Origin: Synechococcus sp. SynAce01 | GTDB taxonomy: Bacteria; Cyanobacteriota; Cyanobacteriia; PCC-6307; Cyanobiaceae | Assembly (NCBI RefSeq): GCF_001885215.1 | Contig: NZ_CP018091.1 | Span: 124,001 to 188,000 of the forward strand | Direction of reading: 5' to 3' | Length of the DNA: 64,000 nt | Shown: positions 1 to 8,601 of the stretch, one piece after another | Layout: every line of letters begins with the position of its first letter | How positions within the stretch are numbered: the first letter of the stretch is position 1 | Made by a program: the position numbers and the translations under genes | Notes under the pieces: model-generated | What the model saw: only the letters and a program-made list of their open reading frames with translations | Database searches by the model: none | Told to the model about the DNA's origin: nothing

Positions 1-1133
1 CTTGCTGGAGAGGGCCTGCTCCACCGCTGCCTTCTGGCTGGCAGCGAGCTCCAGGCCCAGGCGTTGCTCCACCCAGGGGATGGCAATGGCGGCCTCGATG
101 CTTCCCCAGGGCGGAGCACTGAGGTTCAGGGCCTGGAGGGCTTCGGCGATGCGGCGCTCATCGCGGTGCAGATGCGCCAGCAAGATGGCGGGTTCACCAG
201 CCAGGGTGTCGGCCACCACCGAGCCCTCGGCGAGTTCCAGATCCAGGGCGCTCTGGATCAACCCTGGCTCCATCGGCACCCGAGAGGTGGCGCCGCTCTC
301 CTCAACCGGCCCACTGGGCCGCTCGACGCTGAGCAGTTCTCCAGCCAGCTTGAGCAGCTCAGCGCTGGGCAGGCCGCAGTGGCCATCACCACTCGCCTCC
401 AGCAGGGCGTAATTGACGCCGGCCCGCAGGCGGATCATGGCGGTGGGCTCAATGCCCAGCCTTGCGGCGATCGCATCAGCGGTGCGGAAGCCGATGCCGC
501 GGATGTCGCGCGCCAGGCGGTAGGGGTTCTCGGCCATCACCTGCACGGCGTCGTTCCCATACGTCTTGAAGATGCGCACGGCCCTGGCGGTGCCGACACC
601 ATGGCTGTGCAGGAAGACCATGATTTCGCGCACCACCTTCTGATCGGCCCAGGCCTGGCTGATCCGCTGGCCCCGCACCGGGCCGATGCCCGGCACCTCT
701 CGTAGGCGCTCGGGCGCCTGCTCGATCACCTCGAACACCTGATCGCCGAACGCCGCCACGAGCTTGCTGGCGTAGATCGGGCCGATGCCCGGATCATTCC
801 GAGCCGAGGTACTTCTCGATGCCCTCGGCGGTGGTGGGGGCCGAAGCACGAAGGAAGGAGGCCTTGAACTGCTGGCCGTGCTCCCGGCTGTTCACCCAGG
901 TGCCGCTCACCGTCACCCATTCGCCAGCACTGATTCTCGGCGGCATGACCCACCACCGTCACCAGGTCTCGATGACCGCGGGCCTTGATGCGCAGCACGC
1001 AGAAGCCGTTCTCGGCGTTGTGGAACGTGACGCGCTCGATCGATCCCGCCAGCACCTCGGTGGGTTGCGGGCTGGCTTGGGTCTGATCTGACGGGGACTG
1101 GCGTGCCAGGGCAGAAGTGGCTTGTGGCCTCAC
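1..1133 (-). pseudogene. recD2: RecD2-like helicase (ExoV alpha), 5' part, frameshifted, runs off window
   Basis: Translating the minus strand gives a RecD2 N-terminal region: an OB-like start (LAGSIERVTFHN...), then helix-hairpin-helix repeats (REVPGIGPVRGQRI) and the stretch leading to Walker A (LAASQKAAVEQAL) at the window edge, so the ATPase part lies outside. The reading frame changes at least twice: near 925-945 and again near 795-815, where two bases appear to be missing around GSGMIRGIG. RecD2 proteins are 5'-3' SF1B helicases acting in DNA repair. The start is taken as a GTG at 1131-1133; this is uncertain. Either the gene is decaying or the consensus has indels here. Confidence 0.75.
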
Positions 1134-1144
1134 CTTTGCAGGCT

Positions 1145-1367
1145 TCAGCCCTTCGGGGGGCGAAGGGTGCGCCAGCTGCCGCTCTCGGTGCTCACCTCCA
1201 GGCCAAGGCCAACTTGAGCAGCCGGATCGCCGGTGGGCTTTCGCTGCTGCCACCAGTTGGTGGCGAAGGCCCAGGCCTCCTCGATCGAATCGAAGTGCTC
1301 ATCAAGCTCAAGGTGGAGTTGGCCTTGGTGCGAGGCGATCGGTTTGGGCGGTGGTGGTGATCACCAC
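1145..1367 (-). pseudogene. small cyanobacterial hypothetical protein, frameshifted
   Basis: The minus strand reads HFDSIEEAWAFATNWWQQ and ends ...GSWRTLRPPKG before a TGA at 1145-1147. No start codon is available in that frame. A one-base shift near 1325-1330 joins it to an upstream frame that begins with a GTG overlapping the stop of the DUF1651 gene, which would be translational coupling. The resulting protein would be about 70 aa. I do not recognise a function. Confidence 0.4.
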
Positions 1368-1615
1368 TGAGGACTGCAGGGGCTCCAGCCCTCCTCGCGT
1401 TTAGAGGCCCACAGCTTGAGGGCCTCCTGGCGGCTGATCTCCCGTCGGTTCTTGAGCAGTGGCACCCGCTCACCGGGGAGCAGCTCACCGCTGGTGATCT
1501 CCAGGCGTTGGTAGGTGCGCTCCCAGCGGGTTGGGCGGAAGCACAGAACCTAGCGGCCGTCGCTCAGCCAACCCTCCTGCGGGGTCAGTGGGACACGGGA
1601 CGATGGTCGGCTCAT
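1361..1615 (-). pseudogene. DUF1651 family protein with in-frame amber codon
   Basis: From an ATG at 1613-1615 the frame reads MSRPSSRVPLTPQEGWLSDGR, then TAG at 1550-1552, and continues in the same frame as VLCFRPTRWERTYQRLE... to EEGWSPCSPQW. The end (PLLKNRRE...EALKLWA...GW..C.PQW) is the DUF1651 signature, a small family found mainly in marine and freshwater picocyanobacteria; function unknown. A single C-to-T change in CAG would make the TAG. A second, frameshifted DUF1651 copy lies at 8921-9105 with clear nucleotide similarity. Confidence 0.65.
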
Positions 1616-1935
1616 GCTTTTCGCAGTCTGGCCTCGATCAACCGACAGCACTCCTGCACGTTGCTCTCGCTCTCCACCTCGGCGGCTAGCGAGCAGAAGA
1701 AGTCGTTCCAGAGGGCCGGCACCGCCAGCAGAATCAGCGGCCACCACCGCCGCAGACCACCACCACATCAGCGCTCAGCACATTGATCACGTTGCGGGCC
1801 TTACCCATGCCGGTGAACAGGGCCAGATCCAGGTCTGCTGTGTTCTGCCTGTGGCCACCGCTCCCTTCATCGGGCAGCACCCCCACCACCAGGTGTCCCT
1901 CCACCCAAGCCGCGCCGCGGCTCGCCGCCGGTTGC

Positions 1936-2160
1936 TCATCTCACCTCCGGACACCAGCCCCGCTGGCGGCTTAGCACCGCTCCAACCTCGCTGTGCTCCA
2001 GCTCCATCTGCTGGATCGGCGCCGCCACGGATCCGCAGTGGAAGCTGGAGGAATCCTCCCCGGCCTCCAGGAACAGACCTCCGCCAGCGTGAGCTGACCA
2101 CCACAGCAGTAGTCGATCCTGAGTTCTTCAAACAGTCGTGCAATGGATGGTGGGCATGGG
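1936..2160 (-). pseudogene. remnant of RIC / YtfE-ScdA-type iron-sulfur cluster repair protein
   Basis: The minus strand encodes PSIARLFEELRIDYCCGG followed by QLTLAEVC, the N-terminal DUF542 (ScdA_N) signature with its Cys-Cys pair. After a one-base shift near 2070 it continues as LEAGEDSSSFHCGS and MELEHSEVGAVLSR, the start of the di-iron hemerythrin-like domain. It stops at 1936-1938, well short of the usual ~220 aa. RIC proteins repair Fe-S clusters after nitrosative or oxidative stress. This copy is truncated and frameshifted, so probably inactive. Confidence 0.6.
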
Positions 2161-2283
2161 TTAGGGCCTCCTCCAGTGGCTTTTGATCAATTTTCTGAGC
2201 CTGTTCCGTGCCTGGCCAGCCGTAGCTCCAGGCCACCCTGTCGAACAGGGTTAGGGTAATCAATATGTTCACACTGAACACCA

Positions 2284-2610
2284 ATGGGGTCAACTACGTG
2301 CGTTGCCAACAAGGAACAGGCTCTTGTGATCTTGGTGGTTCAGCAACTGGTCGATGCCCAGTTCGTTCGTGCCAATCAGACAGCAGCCGAGCGGCTCTGG
2401 CAGGAGGTGGCTGCACTCGATCTCAGCATCGATCGGGTGATCAACTTGCTTTACAGCGCACTCGATTTCAACAAACGTGACGCGCTGCGCGCTGAGGACA
2501 ATGCATGGGTGGCCTGCCACCAGGTAAGGCCACCGCGTCGTGGGCCCTTGCGGTCCTGGCGCCTGAGTCGGAGCCGTAGCCAGTCGCACCCTGCGATCTG
2601 CACCACCTGA
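2284..2610 (+). CDS. hypothetical protein (weak)
   Basis: This is the only open frame of note in the 2.2-2.6 kb stretch. Residues 10-80 have a plausible helical composition (EQALVILVVQQLVDAQFV, ERLWQEVAALDLSIDRVI), but the last 30 residues are Arg/Ser-rich and look like frame noise. No family is recognised and no ribosome binding site is clear. It may be a fragment. Otherwise I see nothing definable between 2200 and 2620. Confidence 0.2.
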   Translation: MGSTTCVANKEQALVILVVQQLVDAQFVRANQTAAERLWQEVAALDLSIDRVINLLYSALDFNKRDALRAEDNAWVACHQVRPPRRGPLRSWRLSRSRSQSHPAICTT

Positions 2611-2619
2611 GCCACCTGG

Positions 2620-3159
2620 TCAAAACCAGTGGTGGGGATAAGGCTCATCAAGGAGCCTCAGACGGCTGAACAGCAACGCCATCAACGTCAACAGCAGGGA
2701 ACCCGTCAGCATCGGCATCACCACAAATCCGGGCTGGGCTTTGAGCAGAACGCACAGCAAGGCCACAGCACCGGCAGGCGGATGCAGTCAGCGCAGCAGC
2801 TGTCCAAGGGCAATGGTGAGCCCAACCGCCAGCCCCATCGCCCAAGTGGTACTGCCCAGGGTTGCCACACACACCACACTGACTGCCGCCGCCATGGTGT
2901 TGCCTAACACGATGTTGCGCGGCTGGGCCAGGGGGCTGCTGGGATGGCCGAACAACAGCACGGTGGAAGCCCCGAAGGGTGCGACCACAAGGGCGTAGTG
3001 GCTCCAGGAGCTGATCAAGCACAGAGCTGAGATGGCCAGCAGGCCGCCTAACCAGGACGCCATCACATCGTGGGTCTTAAAGCGCGGCTGGAAGGCCCGG
3101 CCGCGTATGCACTGCTCCTGGACCCGGCGCCAGGCCATCAGTTGTGTAGCCAAAGGCAC
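2620..3159 (-). pseudogene. HPP family membrane protein with in-frame TGA
   Basis: The first 123 codons give hydrophobic segments around APFGASTVLLFGHPSSPLAQPRN, the HPP-family core. After TGA at 2785-2787 the same frame continues with LHPPAGAVALLCVLL, QPGFVVMPMLTGSLLL and a final stop at 2620-2622. The second half contains the family-defining HPPAGA motif and last helices, so one nonsense codon splits an otherwise complete ~180-aa protein. HPP proteins are integral membrane proteins; some have been linked to nitrite transport. Nothing suggests selenocysteine: no SECIS-like context is seen, and other genes here carry different stop codons. Confidence 0.7.
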
Positions 3160-3242
3160 AACTGTAGGGCTGCAAGCCTGGTTTCAGGCTTGCAGGGAAG
3201 GGCTAATGCAACCGCTGCGAGATCAGGAGTGCCCCCAGACCC

Positions 3243-3273
3243 TTGACCCTGAAGTGACTACAGGCTGTTTGAT
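3243..3273 (+). promoter_or_regulatory. MerR-type operator/promoter of the P1B ATPase
   Basis: TTGACC (3243-3248) and TTTGAT (3268-3273) are separated by exactly 19 bp that hold the dyad CCTGAAGTGACTACAGG. An over-long 19-bp spacer carrying the dyad is the hallmark of MerR-family activated promoters. The ATPase start codon lies 20 bp downstream. A matching dyad in opposite orientation is at 5987-6017. Confidence 0.8.
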
Positions 3274-3293
3274 GAGGTCTGGATGACATCACC

Positions 3294-5501
3294 ATGGCGG
3301 ATCCTTGCTGCAGCAGCGGAACCAGCGGGCAGACGGCCGAAGCCATCCCAGCCCCGCAGCCGGCCGCCGCTACCGAACGCTTGTTTCGGATCAGCGCGAT
3401 GGATTGCGCCACCGAAGAAACCGAGATTCGCCATGCCCTCTCAGGACTCGACGGCATCCGAGGCCTGAGGTTCCTGCTGGCCGAGCGGGTTCTGGCGATC
3501 GATGCCGAAACAGCCGCGCTCAGCTCCGCGCTCGCCGCGATCCGCGTGCTGGGGTTCAACCCGGAGCCGATCAGCGCCGATCACCGGCCGTCCGCCGCCC
3601 AGACCCGCGCCGAACGGCGCCGTGAACAGCTCCGCCTGGGAAGTTCCTTGCTGCTGGCGATTACGGCAGAGCTGCTGCATCTGGTCATTCCCGCATTCCC
3701 GGGTCATGAACTGCTGGAAGGCGGGATGGCGATTGCCGCAATCGCCCTGGCGGGCTTCTCCGTGTTTCGCAAGGGCCTGGCCGCCCTGCGCCAGGGCCGG
3801 CTCAACATCAATGCACTGATGAGCGTGGCGGTCACGGGCGCTTTCCTGATCGGCCGTTTCCCGGAAGCTGCCATGGTGATGGCGCTCTACGCCGTCGCCG
3901 AGGCGATTGAAGCGCGGGCGGTGGAGCGGGCTCGCCAGGCGATCACCAGCCTGATGGCGATGGCCCCTGATCAGGCGGAGATCCAGAAACCCGATGGTCG
4001 CTGGCAACGCGTGTCAGCCACTGCTGTGGCCATCGGAGACGTGGTCCGTGTCCGCCCGGGCGAACGTCTGCCGCTCGATGGCACGGTGCTCAGCGGCGAG
4101 AGTGCGGTGAACCAGGCTCCGATCACCGGCGAAAGCCTGCCGGTTGACAAGGTCAGCGGCGATGAGGTTTTTGCCGGCACGATCAACCAGAGCGGCGCCC
4201 TCGAGATCCGGGTGACGGCGCCCGCCTCCCAAAGCACGCTGGCGCAGATCATCAAGGCCGTGGAGGAAGCCCAGGCTTCCCGTGCTCCGATCCAACGCTT
4301 CGTGGATCGCTTCGCGGCGCGCTACACCCCGGCCGTCTTCGTCTTCGCCCTGGCTGTTGCCCTGCTGACGCCAGCTTTGCTCGGATTCACGCCACCCCAG
4401 GCGATCTACAAGGCCCTGGTGCTGCTGGTGATCGCCTGTCCCTGTGCGCTGGTGATTGCCACCCCAGTCACCGTGGTGAGTGGACTGGCCGCCGCCGCCC
4501 GTCGCGGCATCATCATCAAGGGAGGCCTGTACATCGAGGAGGCCCGCAAGATCAAGGTGCTGGCTCTCGACAAGACCGGCACGATCACCCTGGGCCAACC
4601 CAAGCTGGTGGCCTTCTCCTCTCATCAGGCGGATGCCGACGCCGGCGCGCTTCAACAGCTGGCCAGCAGCCTGGCCGATCGCTCCGACCATCCAGTGTCG
4701 AGAGCGATTGCCACAAGCCTGGAGGGTGAACGTCTGAACGTGGAGGCCTTCGAGGCCCTACCCGGGCGGGGGGTGCGCGGCATGATCGCCGGGCGGCCGC
4801 TGATGCTGGCCAATCACCGCTGGATCGAGGAGCTGGGGCTCTGCTCCAGCGAACTGGAAGCCTCGATGCAGGTGCACGAACGCCAGGGTAGATCGCTCAG
4901 TTTGTTGGCCGATGAAACCGGCGTACTCGCTCTGATCGCCGTCGCTGACACCGTTCGGCCCAGCTCAGCAGCTGCCATGAAGGCCCTGCGCAGCCTGGGT
5001 GTCACTCCGGTGATGCTCACGGGCGACAACGCAGCCACCGCCGGCGCGATAGCGGCCGTGGCCGGCATCGAGGAGGTGAAAAGCAACCTGCTACCGCAGG
5101 ACAAGCTCAAGGCAGTGGCCGATCTGCAGGCCCATTACGGATTCGCGGCCATGGCCGGCGATGGCATCAATGATGCGCCGGCTCTGGCCCAGGCGGACAT
5201 CGGCTTCGCGATGGGGGCCGCGGGCACCCACATCGCCATCGAAGCGGCTGATGTGGTGATCATGAACGACGACCTGATGCGCGTACCGGAAACGATCGCC
5301 CTCTCTCGCCGCACATTCACCATCCTGCGTCAGAACATTGTGCTGGCGCTGGGAATCAAGGCCCTCTTCCTGGTTCTCACCGTGGCCGGCAATGCCACGA
5401 TGTGGATGGCGGTTTTTGCTGACATGGGCACCAGTCTGATCGTGATCGCCAATGGTCTTCGCCTGCTTCGCAAACCCAAGGTTGAGCGGCTCAGAGTTTG
5501 A
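3294..5501 (+). CDS. heavy-metal P1B-type ATPase (Zn/Cd/Pb exporter)
   Basis: A 735-aa complete P-type ATPase that would pump divalent soft metals out of the cytoplasm. Visible features: an N-terminal CC pair (residues 5-6), a heavy-metal-associated domain with MDCATEE (36-42, the ZntA-like metal site), the membrane CPC motif (about 382-384), the phosphorylation motif DKTGT (Asp about 426), GDGINDAP (about 622), and a C-terminal helix with AVFADMGTSL. The Asp in that last helix is typical of the P1B-2 Zn/Cd/Pb group. Transcription is probably controlled by the MerR-type operator 20 bp upstream. A CadR/PbrR-like regulator follows convergently, 16 bp away. ZntA or CadA is the closest functional label; metal preference is inferred. 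Confidence 0.93.
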   Translation: MADPCCSSGTSGQTAEAIPAPQPAAATERLFRISAMDCATEETEIRHALSGLDGIRGLRFLLAERVLAIDAETAALSSALAAIRVLGFNPEPISADHRPSAAQTRAERRREQLRLGSSLLLAITAELLHLVIPAFPGHELLEGGMAIAAIALAGFSVFRKGLAALRQGRLNINALMSVAVTGAFLIGRFPEAAMVMALYAVAEAIEARAVERARQAITSLMAMAPDQAEIQKPDGRWQRVSATAVAIGDVVRVRPGERLPLDGTVLSGESAVNQAPITGESLPVDKVSGDEVFAGTINQSGALEIRVTAPASQSTLAQIIKAVEEAQASRAPIQRFVDRFAARYTPAVFVFALAVALLTPALLGFTPPQAIYKALVLLVIACPCALVIATPVTVVSGLAAAARRGIIIKGGLYIEEARKIKVLALDKTGTITLGQPKLVAFSSHQADADAGALQQLASSLADRSDHPVSRAIATSLEGERLNVEAFEALPGRGVRGMIAGRPLMLANHRWIEELGLCSSELEASMQVHERQGRSLSLLADETGVLALIAVADTVRPSSAAAMKALRSLGVTPVMLTGDNAATAGAIAAVAGIEEVKSNLLPQDKLKAVADLQAHYGFAAMAGDGINDAPALAQADIGFAMGAAGTHIAIEAADVVIMNDDLMRVPETIALSRRTFTILRQNIVLALGIKALFLVLTVAGNATMWMAVFADMGTSLIVIANGLRLLRKPKVERLRV

Positions 5502-5517
5502 GCCAGGGCGGAAACGA

Positions 5518-5934
5518 TCAGATCTGGGCCTTGTTGCTACGGGCCGAACGGGTCAACTCCACGAGAATGCCACAGGTTTTCACCTCATCAGATTGCGGAC
5601 AAAGACCTCTGAGATTCCGCAACTGATGCTGAAGCTGGCGCAGTTCATCGACCCGCGCATCAACCTCGGCCATCTTCTCGTCCAGCAAGGCGTTCACGGT
5701 CCGGCAGCTTCCGGCTGGTGCGTCCCGCGCCCCGATCAGGACGCGGACCTCCTCCAGGCTCATGTCAAGGCTGCGGCAGAAGCGGATGAAGCGCAACTGC
5801 TCCACATGCTGCAGCGAATAAAGACGGTAATTGCCATCTGTACGCTGCGGCACGGGCAGCAAGTGTTCTCGTTCGTAATAGCGGATGGTTTCGATCTTCA
5901 CACCGGTAGCCCGTGCCAACTCGCCAATCTGCAT
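5518..5934 (-). CDS. MerR family regulator, CadR/PbrR type
   Basis: 138 aa. The N-terminal winged helix (MQIGELARATGVKIETIRYY) is followed by the dimerisation helix (VNALLDEKMAEVDARVDEL). Metal-binding cysteines sit at 77, 112 and 121 (GSCRT, LCPQ, TCGIL), matching the Cys pattern of Cd/Pb sensors CadR and PbrR. The ATG at 5932-5934 is chosen because GGGAGG lies just upstream and the protein begins with the helix-turn-helix, as is usual. It ends convergently with the ATPase gene. It very likely controls the two dyads at 3243 and 5987. In-frame upstream codons exist, but they would put the operator inside the gene. Confidence 0.9.
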   Translation of the reverse strand: MQIGELARATGVKIETIRYYEREHLLPVPQRTDGNYRLYSLQHVEQLRFIRFCRSLDMSLEEVRVLIGARDAPAGSCRTVNALLDEKMAEVDARVDELRQLQHQLRNLRGLCPQSDEVKTCGILVELTRSARSNKAQI

Positions 5935-5986
5935 CGATCCTCCCTCCCCGGTAGGTGGCAACCCCTTGTAGGGGACATTAGGCCCT

Positions 5987-6017
5987 TGACCCTGTAGCCA
6001 CTTCAGGCTTTTCAATG
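5987..6017 (+). promoter_or_regulatory. second MerR-type operator, facing rightward
   Basis: TTGACC (5987-5992) is followed by 19 bp containing CCTGTAGCCACTTCAGG and then TTCAAT. The dyad is nearly the reverse complement of the ATPase operator. The promoter elements point away from the MerR gene, toward the VKOR and cupredoxin remnants. The same dyad may also serve autoregulation of the MerR gene, which starts about 50 bp to its left. Confidence 0.6.
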
Positions 6018-6049
6018 GCAGCCTCTCCAGCCTTCTCTCAGCCTGGGTG

Positions 6050-6285
6050 AAGCTCACCTTGGCCGCGCTCGCCACGATCGGCATGATCGCTACCGGCTCG
6101 ATCACCGCCAAGCGCTGGTGATCGAATGTGCGGAGGACGGCGTTAACAGCCAGGCCTCGCCCTTTAAGCAGCAGGGGGTTCAGGGCTATCCCAGCTGGCA
6201 GATCAAGGGGGTTTTGGATTCGGGCGTCAAGCCCGTGAACACTCCCGCTGATCTCAGTGGCTATACCGCTTCCCGCGATTTCTGA
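6050..6285 (+). pseudogene. vitamin K epoxide reductase (VKOR)-thioredoxin fusion remnant
   Basis: Two pieces are readable. VKLTLAALATIGMIATGSITAKRW resembles the last VKOR helix and linker. In another frame ECAEDGVNSQ...QGVQGYPSWQIKG...DLSGY resembles the C-terminal half of the fused thioredoxin domain (YPxWxIxG, ADLSGY). The redox CPHC region between them is missing. This looks like an internally deleted, frameshifted gene. It lies directly downstream of the second MerR operator. Confidence 0.45.
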
Positions 6286-6339
6286 GCCGGTGTTGCTCGC
6301 CTGCCAAGGGCGAGACCTGACGACCCACGCCCCAGCTGT

Positions 6340-6492
6340 ATGGCCCAGGTGATCTTTCACGACTTCCACAAAAGCCTCGATCTAGCTCTGAATGCCACCA
6401 CCACCAGCCTGGAGCTACCGGCTACCCCGCCGGGGATCGATCCCTTTCATTGCGGCATGAACATGGTGCGCGGTGTGATGGAGGTGAACTAA
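6340..6492 (+). CDS. cupredoxin-like C-terminal fragment
   Basis: A 50-aa frame from ATG 6340 ends in PGIDPFHCGMNMVRGVMEVN. CGMNM is the type-1 copper ligand loop (Cys-x-x-x-Met) of membrane-associated cupredoxin domains. The upstream part with the first His ligand is absent, so it is probably a remnant rather than a working protein. It overlaps the multicopper oxidase 3' end by 4 bp on the other strand. Confidence 0.45.
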   Translation: MAQVIFHDFHKSLDLALNATTTSLELPATPPGIDPFHCGMNMVRGVMEVN

Positions 6493-7952
6493 GCGGCAAT
6501 CTCCAGGGTTCCCATCATCCCCAGCTCCTCGTGATCAAGGATATGGCAGTGGTAGACGGTGAGTCCGGTGAAATCGTCGAAGCGAGTGCGGATCCGCACG
6601 GTCTCCCCCGCTCGGACTAACACCACATCTTTCCAGGCCCGATAGGGTTCCGGAGTGCCGTTGCGACTGATCACCTGAAACGGGTTGACATGAACGTGGA
6701 AAGGGTGATCCATGACCCCGTCGTTCACCAGTTCCCATTCTTCGGTGTCTCCGAGTTGGACTCGTGTATCGATCCTGCCGTGCTCGAAGGCGCGGCCGTT
6801 GATCAGGAACACCATGCCCATGCCCGGGGCCATGCCGTGGTTGAGCAGGAAGCGGCGGGTGCGCACCGGCTCCGGCAGGGGAACAACCGGCAACAGGCGC
6901 TCCGGTAACGGCAGGGTTGCCACAGATCCCTCATAGGCCAGGGTGGCGACAGGCACCGGCCCTTGTTGGGCAGAACCCCGGCCCATTCCCATGCCTCGGC
7001 CCATTCCTCTGCTTCGGCCCATGCCGCCCATCATTCCGCCAGAGCCGCGGGCATAGGGAAGGTTCAGCAGCCGGTAGCGGCCGCCCTGCTGGTCACCCCG
7101 CACCAGCACCTCAGCCCGCTCGCCGGGAGCCAGCAGCAACTCCTCTAGCTGCACCGGAGTTTCAAGGGCACCGGCATCGGTGGCGATCAGGTGGAAGGGA
7201 TGGTCCTCCAGGGCCAGCCGCCAGAAGCGGGCATTGGATCCGTTCACAATCCGCAGCCGCAGCAGGCCGCCAGCTGGGATCGAGAGCGCAGGATTCACCT
7301 GGCCGTTGACGGTGAGCACCGCTCCCTCCCGTCCCAGCATCATCCCCATGCCGATCGAGCCGAAATCCCCATCACCAGGGAGATCCTTGAGGAAAACCAC
7401 CTGCTCCTCGGCTGCTTGCACCTCGGGGATGCGATCAAGGGCACCCCGCACGATCAGCACACCCCCCAGGCCACCGAACACCTGATCAGCCACGCTGCCG
7501 TGGCGGTGAGGGTGGTAGTAGAAGGTGCCGGCGGGGTGGTCGGCGGGCAGGCTGAAGTCGTAGGTCTGGCTGGCCCCCGGGGCCACGCTCAAGAAGACGT
7601 TGTCCGCGTTGCCGCTCGGAGAAATATGCAGACCGTGGTAGTGAAGATTGGTGGGACGATTCAGGCGGTTGTGCAGCCTGATCCGCACGGCGTCGCCGGG
7701 TTCAGCCTCCAGCAGCGGACCGGGCAGCAGGCCGTTGTAGGTCAGCGCCGTGCGGTGGGCATTGGCAATCGTCACGGCCGTTTCCGCCGCCACCAGATCC
7801 ATCTCCAGCCGCCCGCCGCTGGAGCGAACACGTGATGGGCCGGACGCCATGGGGGCGGAGCGCCCCAGCAGGGCCGCGCCCGCGACGGAGGCGGAGGCCC
7901 CTGCCGCGAGGCCAAGGAAAGAGCGGCGGCCAAAATGGAAATCCATCGCCAT
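6489..7952 (-). CDS. multicopper oxidase (CueO/laccase-like), Tat-exported
   Basis: 487 aa. The N-terminus GRRSFLGLAAG is a Tat signal. Copper ligands are visible as HYHGLH (104-109), YYHPHRH (about 145-151), HPFHVH (about 412) and HCHILDHEELGMM (about 465). A Met/Gly-rich loop at roughly 305-325 (repeated GMG, GMGMG) resembles the Met-rich copper-gathering insert of CueO. Such enzymes oxidise Cu(I) or other substrates in the periplasm and protect against copper. It starts 2 bp after the stop of the DUF411 gene, so the two form an operon. Confidence 0.93.
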   Translation of the reverse strand: MAMDFHFGRRSFLGLAAGASASVAGAALLGRSAPMASGPSRVRSSGGRLEMDLVAAETAVTIANAHRTALTYNGLLPGPLLEAEPGDAVRIRLHNRLNRPTNLHYHGLHISPSGNADNVFLSVAPGASQTYDFSLPADHPAGTFYYHPHRHGSVADQVFGGLGGVLIVRGALDRIPEVQAAEEQVVFLKDLPGDGDFGSIGMGMMLGREGAVLTVNGQVNPALSIPAGGLLRLRIVNGSNARFWRLALEDHPFHLIATDAGALETPVQLEELLLAPGERAEVLVRGDQQGGRYRLLNLPYARGSGGMMGGMGRSRGMGRGMGMGRGSAQQGPVPVATLAYEGSVATLPLPERLLPVVPLPEPVRTRRFLLNHGMAPGMGMVFLINGRAFEHGRIDTRVQLGDTEEWELVNDGVMDHPFHVHVNPFQVISRNGTPEPYRAWKDVVLVRAGETVRIRTRFDDFTGLTVYHCHILDHEELGMMGTLEIAA

Positions 7953-7954
7953 CT

Positions 7955-8533
7955 TTATGCCTTCACGTGGAAGAAGGGCGTAAACGATCCGTCGCGGGTG
8001 AAGGAGAAGACTGTGTAGGACTCACTGCGCAACGCTGACTCCATGCCCGGCGAACCGAGGGGCATTCCCGGCACAGCGATGCCCGCCACCGCCGGACGCT
8101 GGCGCAGCAGCTGGTGGATGGCCTCAGCAGGAACATGACCCTCGATCACGTATCCCGCCAAGGTGGCGGTGTGGCAGGACGCCAGATCCCCCGGAACTCC
8201 CTGGCTGACCTTGATCTCTTCGAGATTTTCCACCACGTGATCAACCACGCTGAACCCCTCGCCGCGCAGATGGTCCAGCCAGCCCTTGCAGCAGCCGCAG
8301 CTCGCTGAGCGGTAGGCCGTCACCTGCTGGCTCTTTCCCTCAGAAACGCTCGGATTGGTCTGCTCAGCAATCGATGGCGGAGCGGTGGACTGCGCGTACC
8401 AGGTTCCAAAACCGGCGACGGTCATCACAGCCAGCACCGTGGCGAGCAGAAGACCGCGACGATGCACCCCTGACCAGCGGTGGTGAGGGGGACGATTGGG
8501 ATCGATTTTCTGGTTGAACATCACACCGGACAT
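7955..8533 (-). CDS. DUF411 metal-binding protein, membrane-anchored
   Basis: About 192 aa. It has an N-terminal membrane helix (RGLLLATVLAVMTVAGFG) and then the DUF411 domain with YRSASCGCCKGWLDHL, a CGCC metal site, and the typical HTATLAGYVIEGHVPAEAI segment. DUF411 proteins accompany copper/silver efflux and multicopper oxidases. The longest frame begins at 8542, inside the probable promoter, so a start at 8533 or 8521 is more likely. It is the first gene of an operon with the multicopper oxidase. Confidence 0.85.
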   Translation of the reverse strand: MSGVMFNQKIDPNRPPHHRWSGVHRRGLLLATVLAVMTVAGFGTWYAQSTAPPSIAEQTNPSVSEGKSQQVTAYRSASCGCCKGWLDHLRGEGFSVVDHVVENLEEIKVSQGVPGDLASCHTATLAGYVIEGHVPAEAIHQLLRQRPAVAGIAVPGMPLGSPGMESALRSESYTVFSFTRDGSFTPFFHVKA

Positions 8534-8547
8534 ACCAATCATTCAAA

Positions 8548-8578
8548 CCATAAGGTCTCCAGTGGAGAGGAGAGTCAA
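8548..8578 (-). promoter_or_regulatory. MerR/CueR-like promoter of the DUF411-oxidase operon
   Basis: On the minus strand TTGACT (8573-8578) and TTATGG (8548-8553) are separated by exactly 19 bp with the perfect inverted repeat TCTCCACTGGAGA. The spacing and dyad match MerR-family metal promoters, CueR-like. The dyad differs from the one at 3243, so a separate copper-responsive regulator, not seen in this window, probably acts here. Confidence 0.7.
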
Positions 8579-8601
8579 GGGGGCTGCAGGCCAGCGGCTG
8601 C

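Noticed and set aside
2785-2787. TGA in the HPP gene as selenocysteine
   Set aside because: No SECIS-like hairpin or selenium gene is seen, and other genes nearby are broken by TAA and TAG in the same way, so mutation or sequencing error is simpler.
3441-4691. Minus-strand frames inside the P-type ATPase
   Set aside because: Shadow frames in high-GC DNA; the plus-strand protein is complete and conserved.
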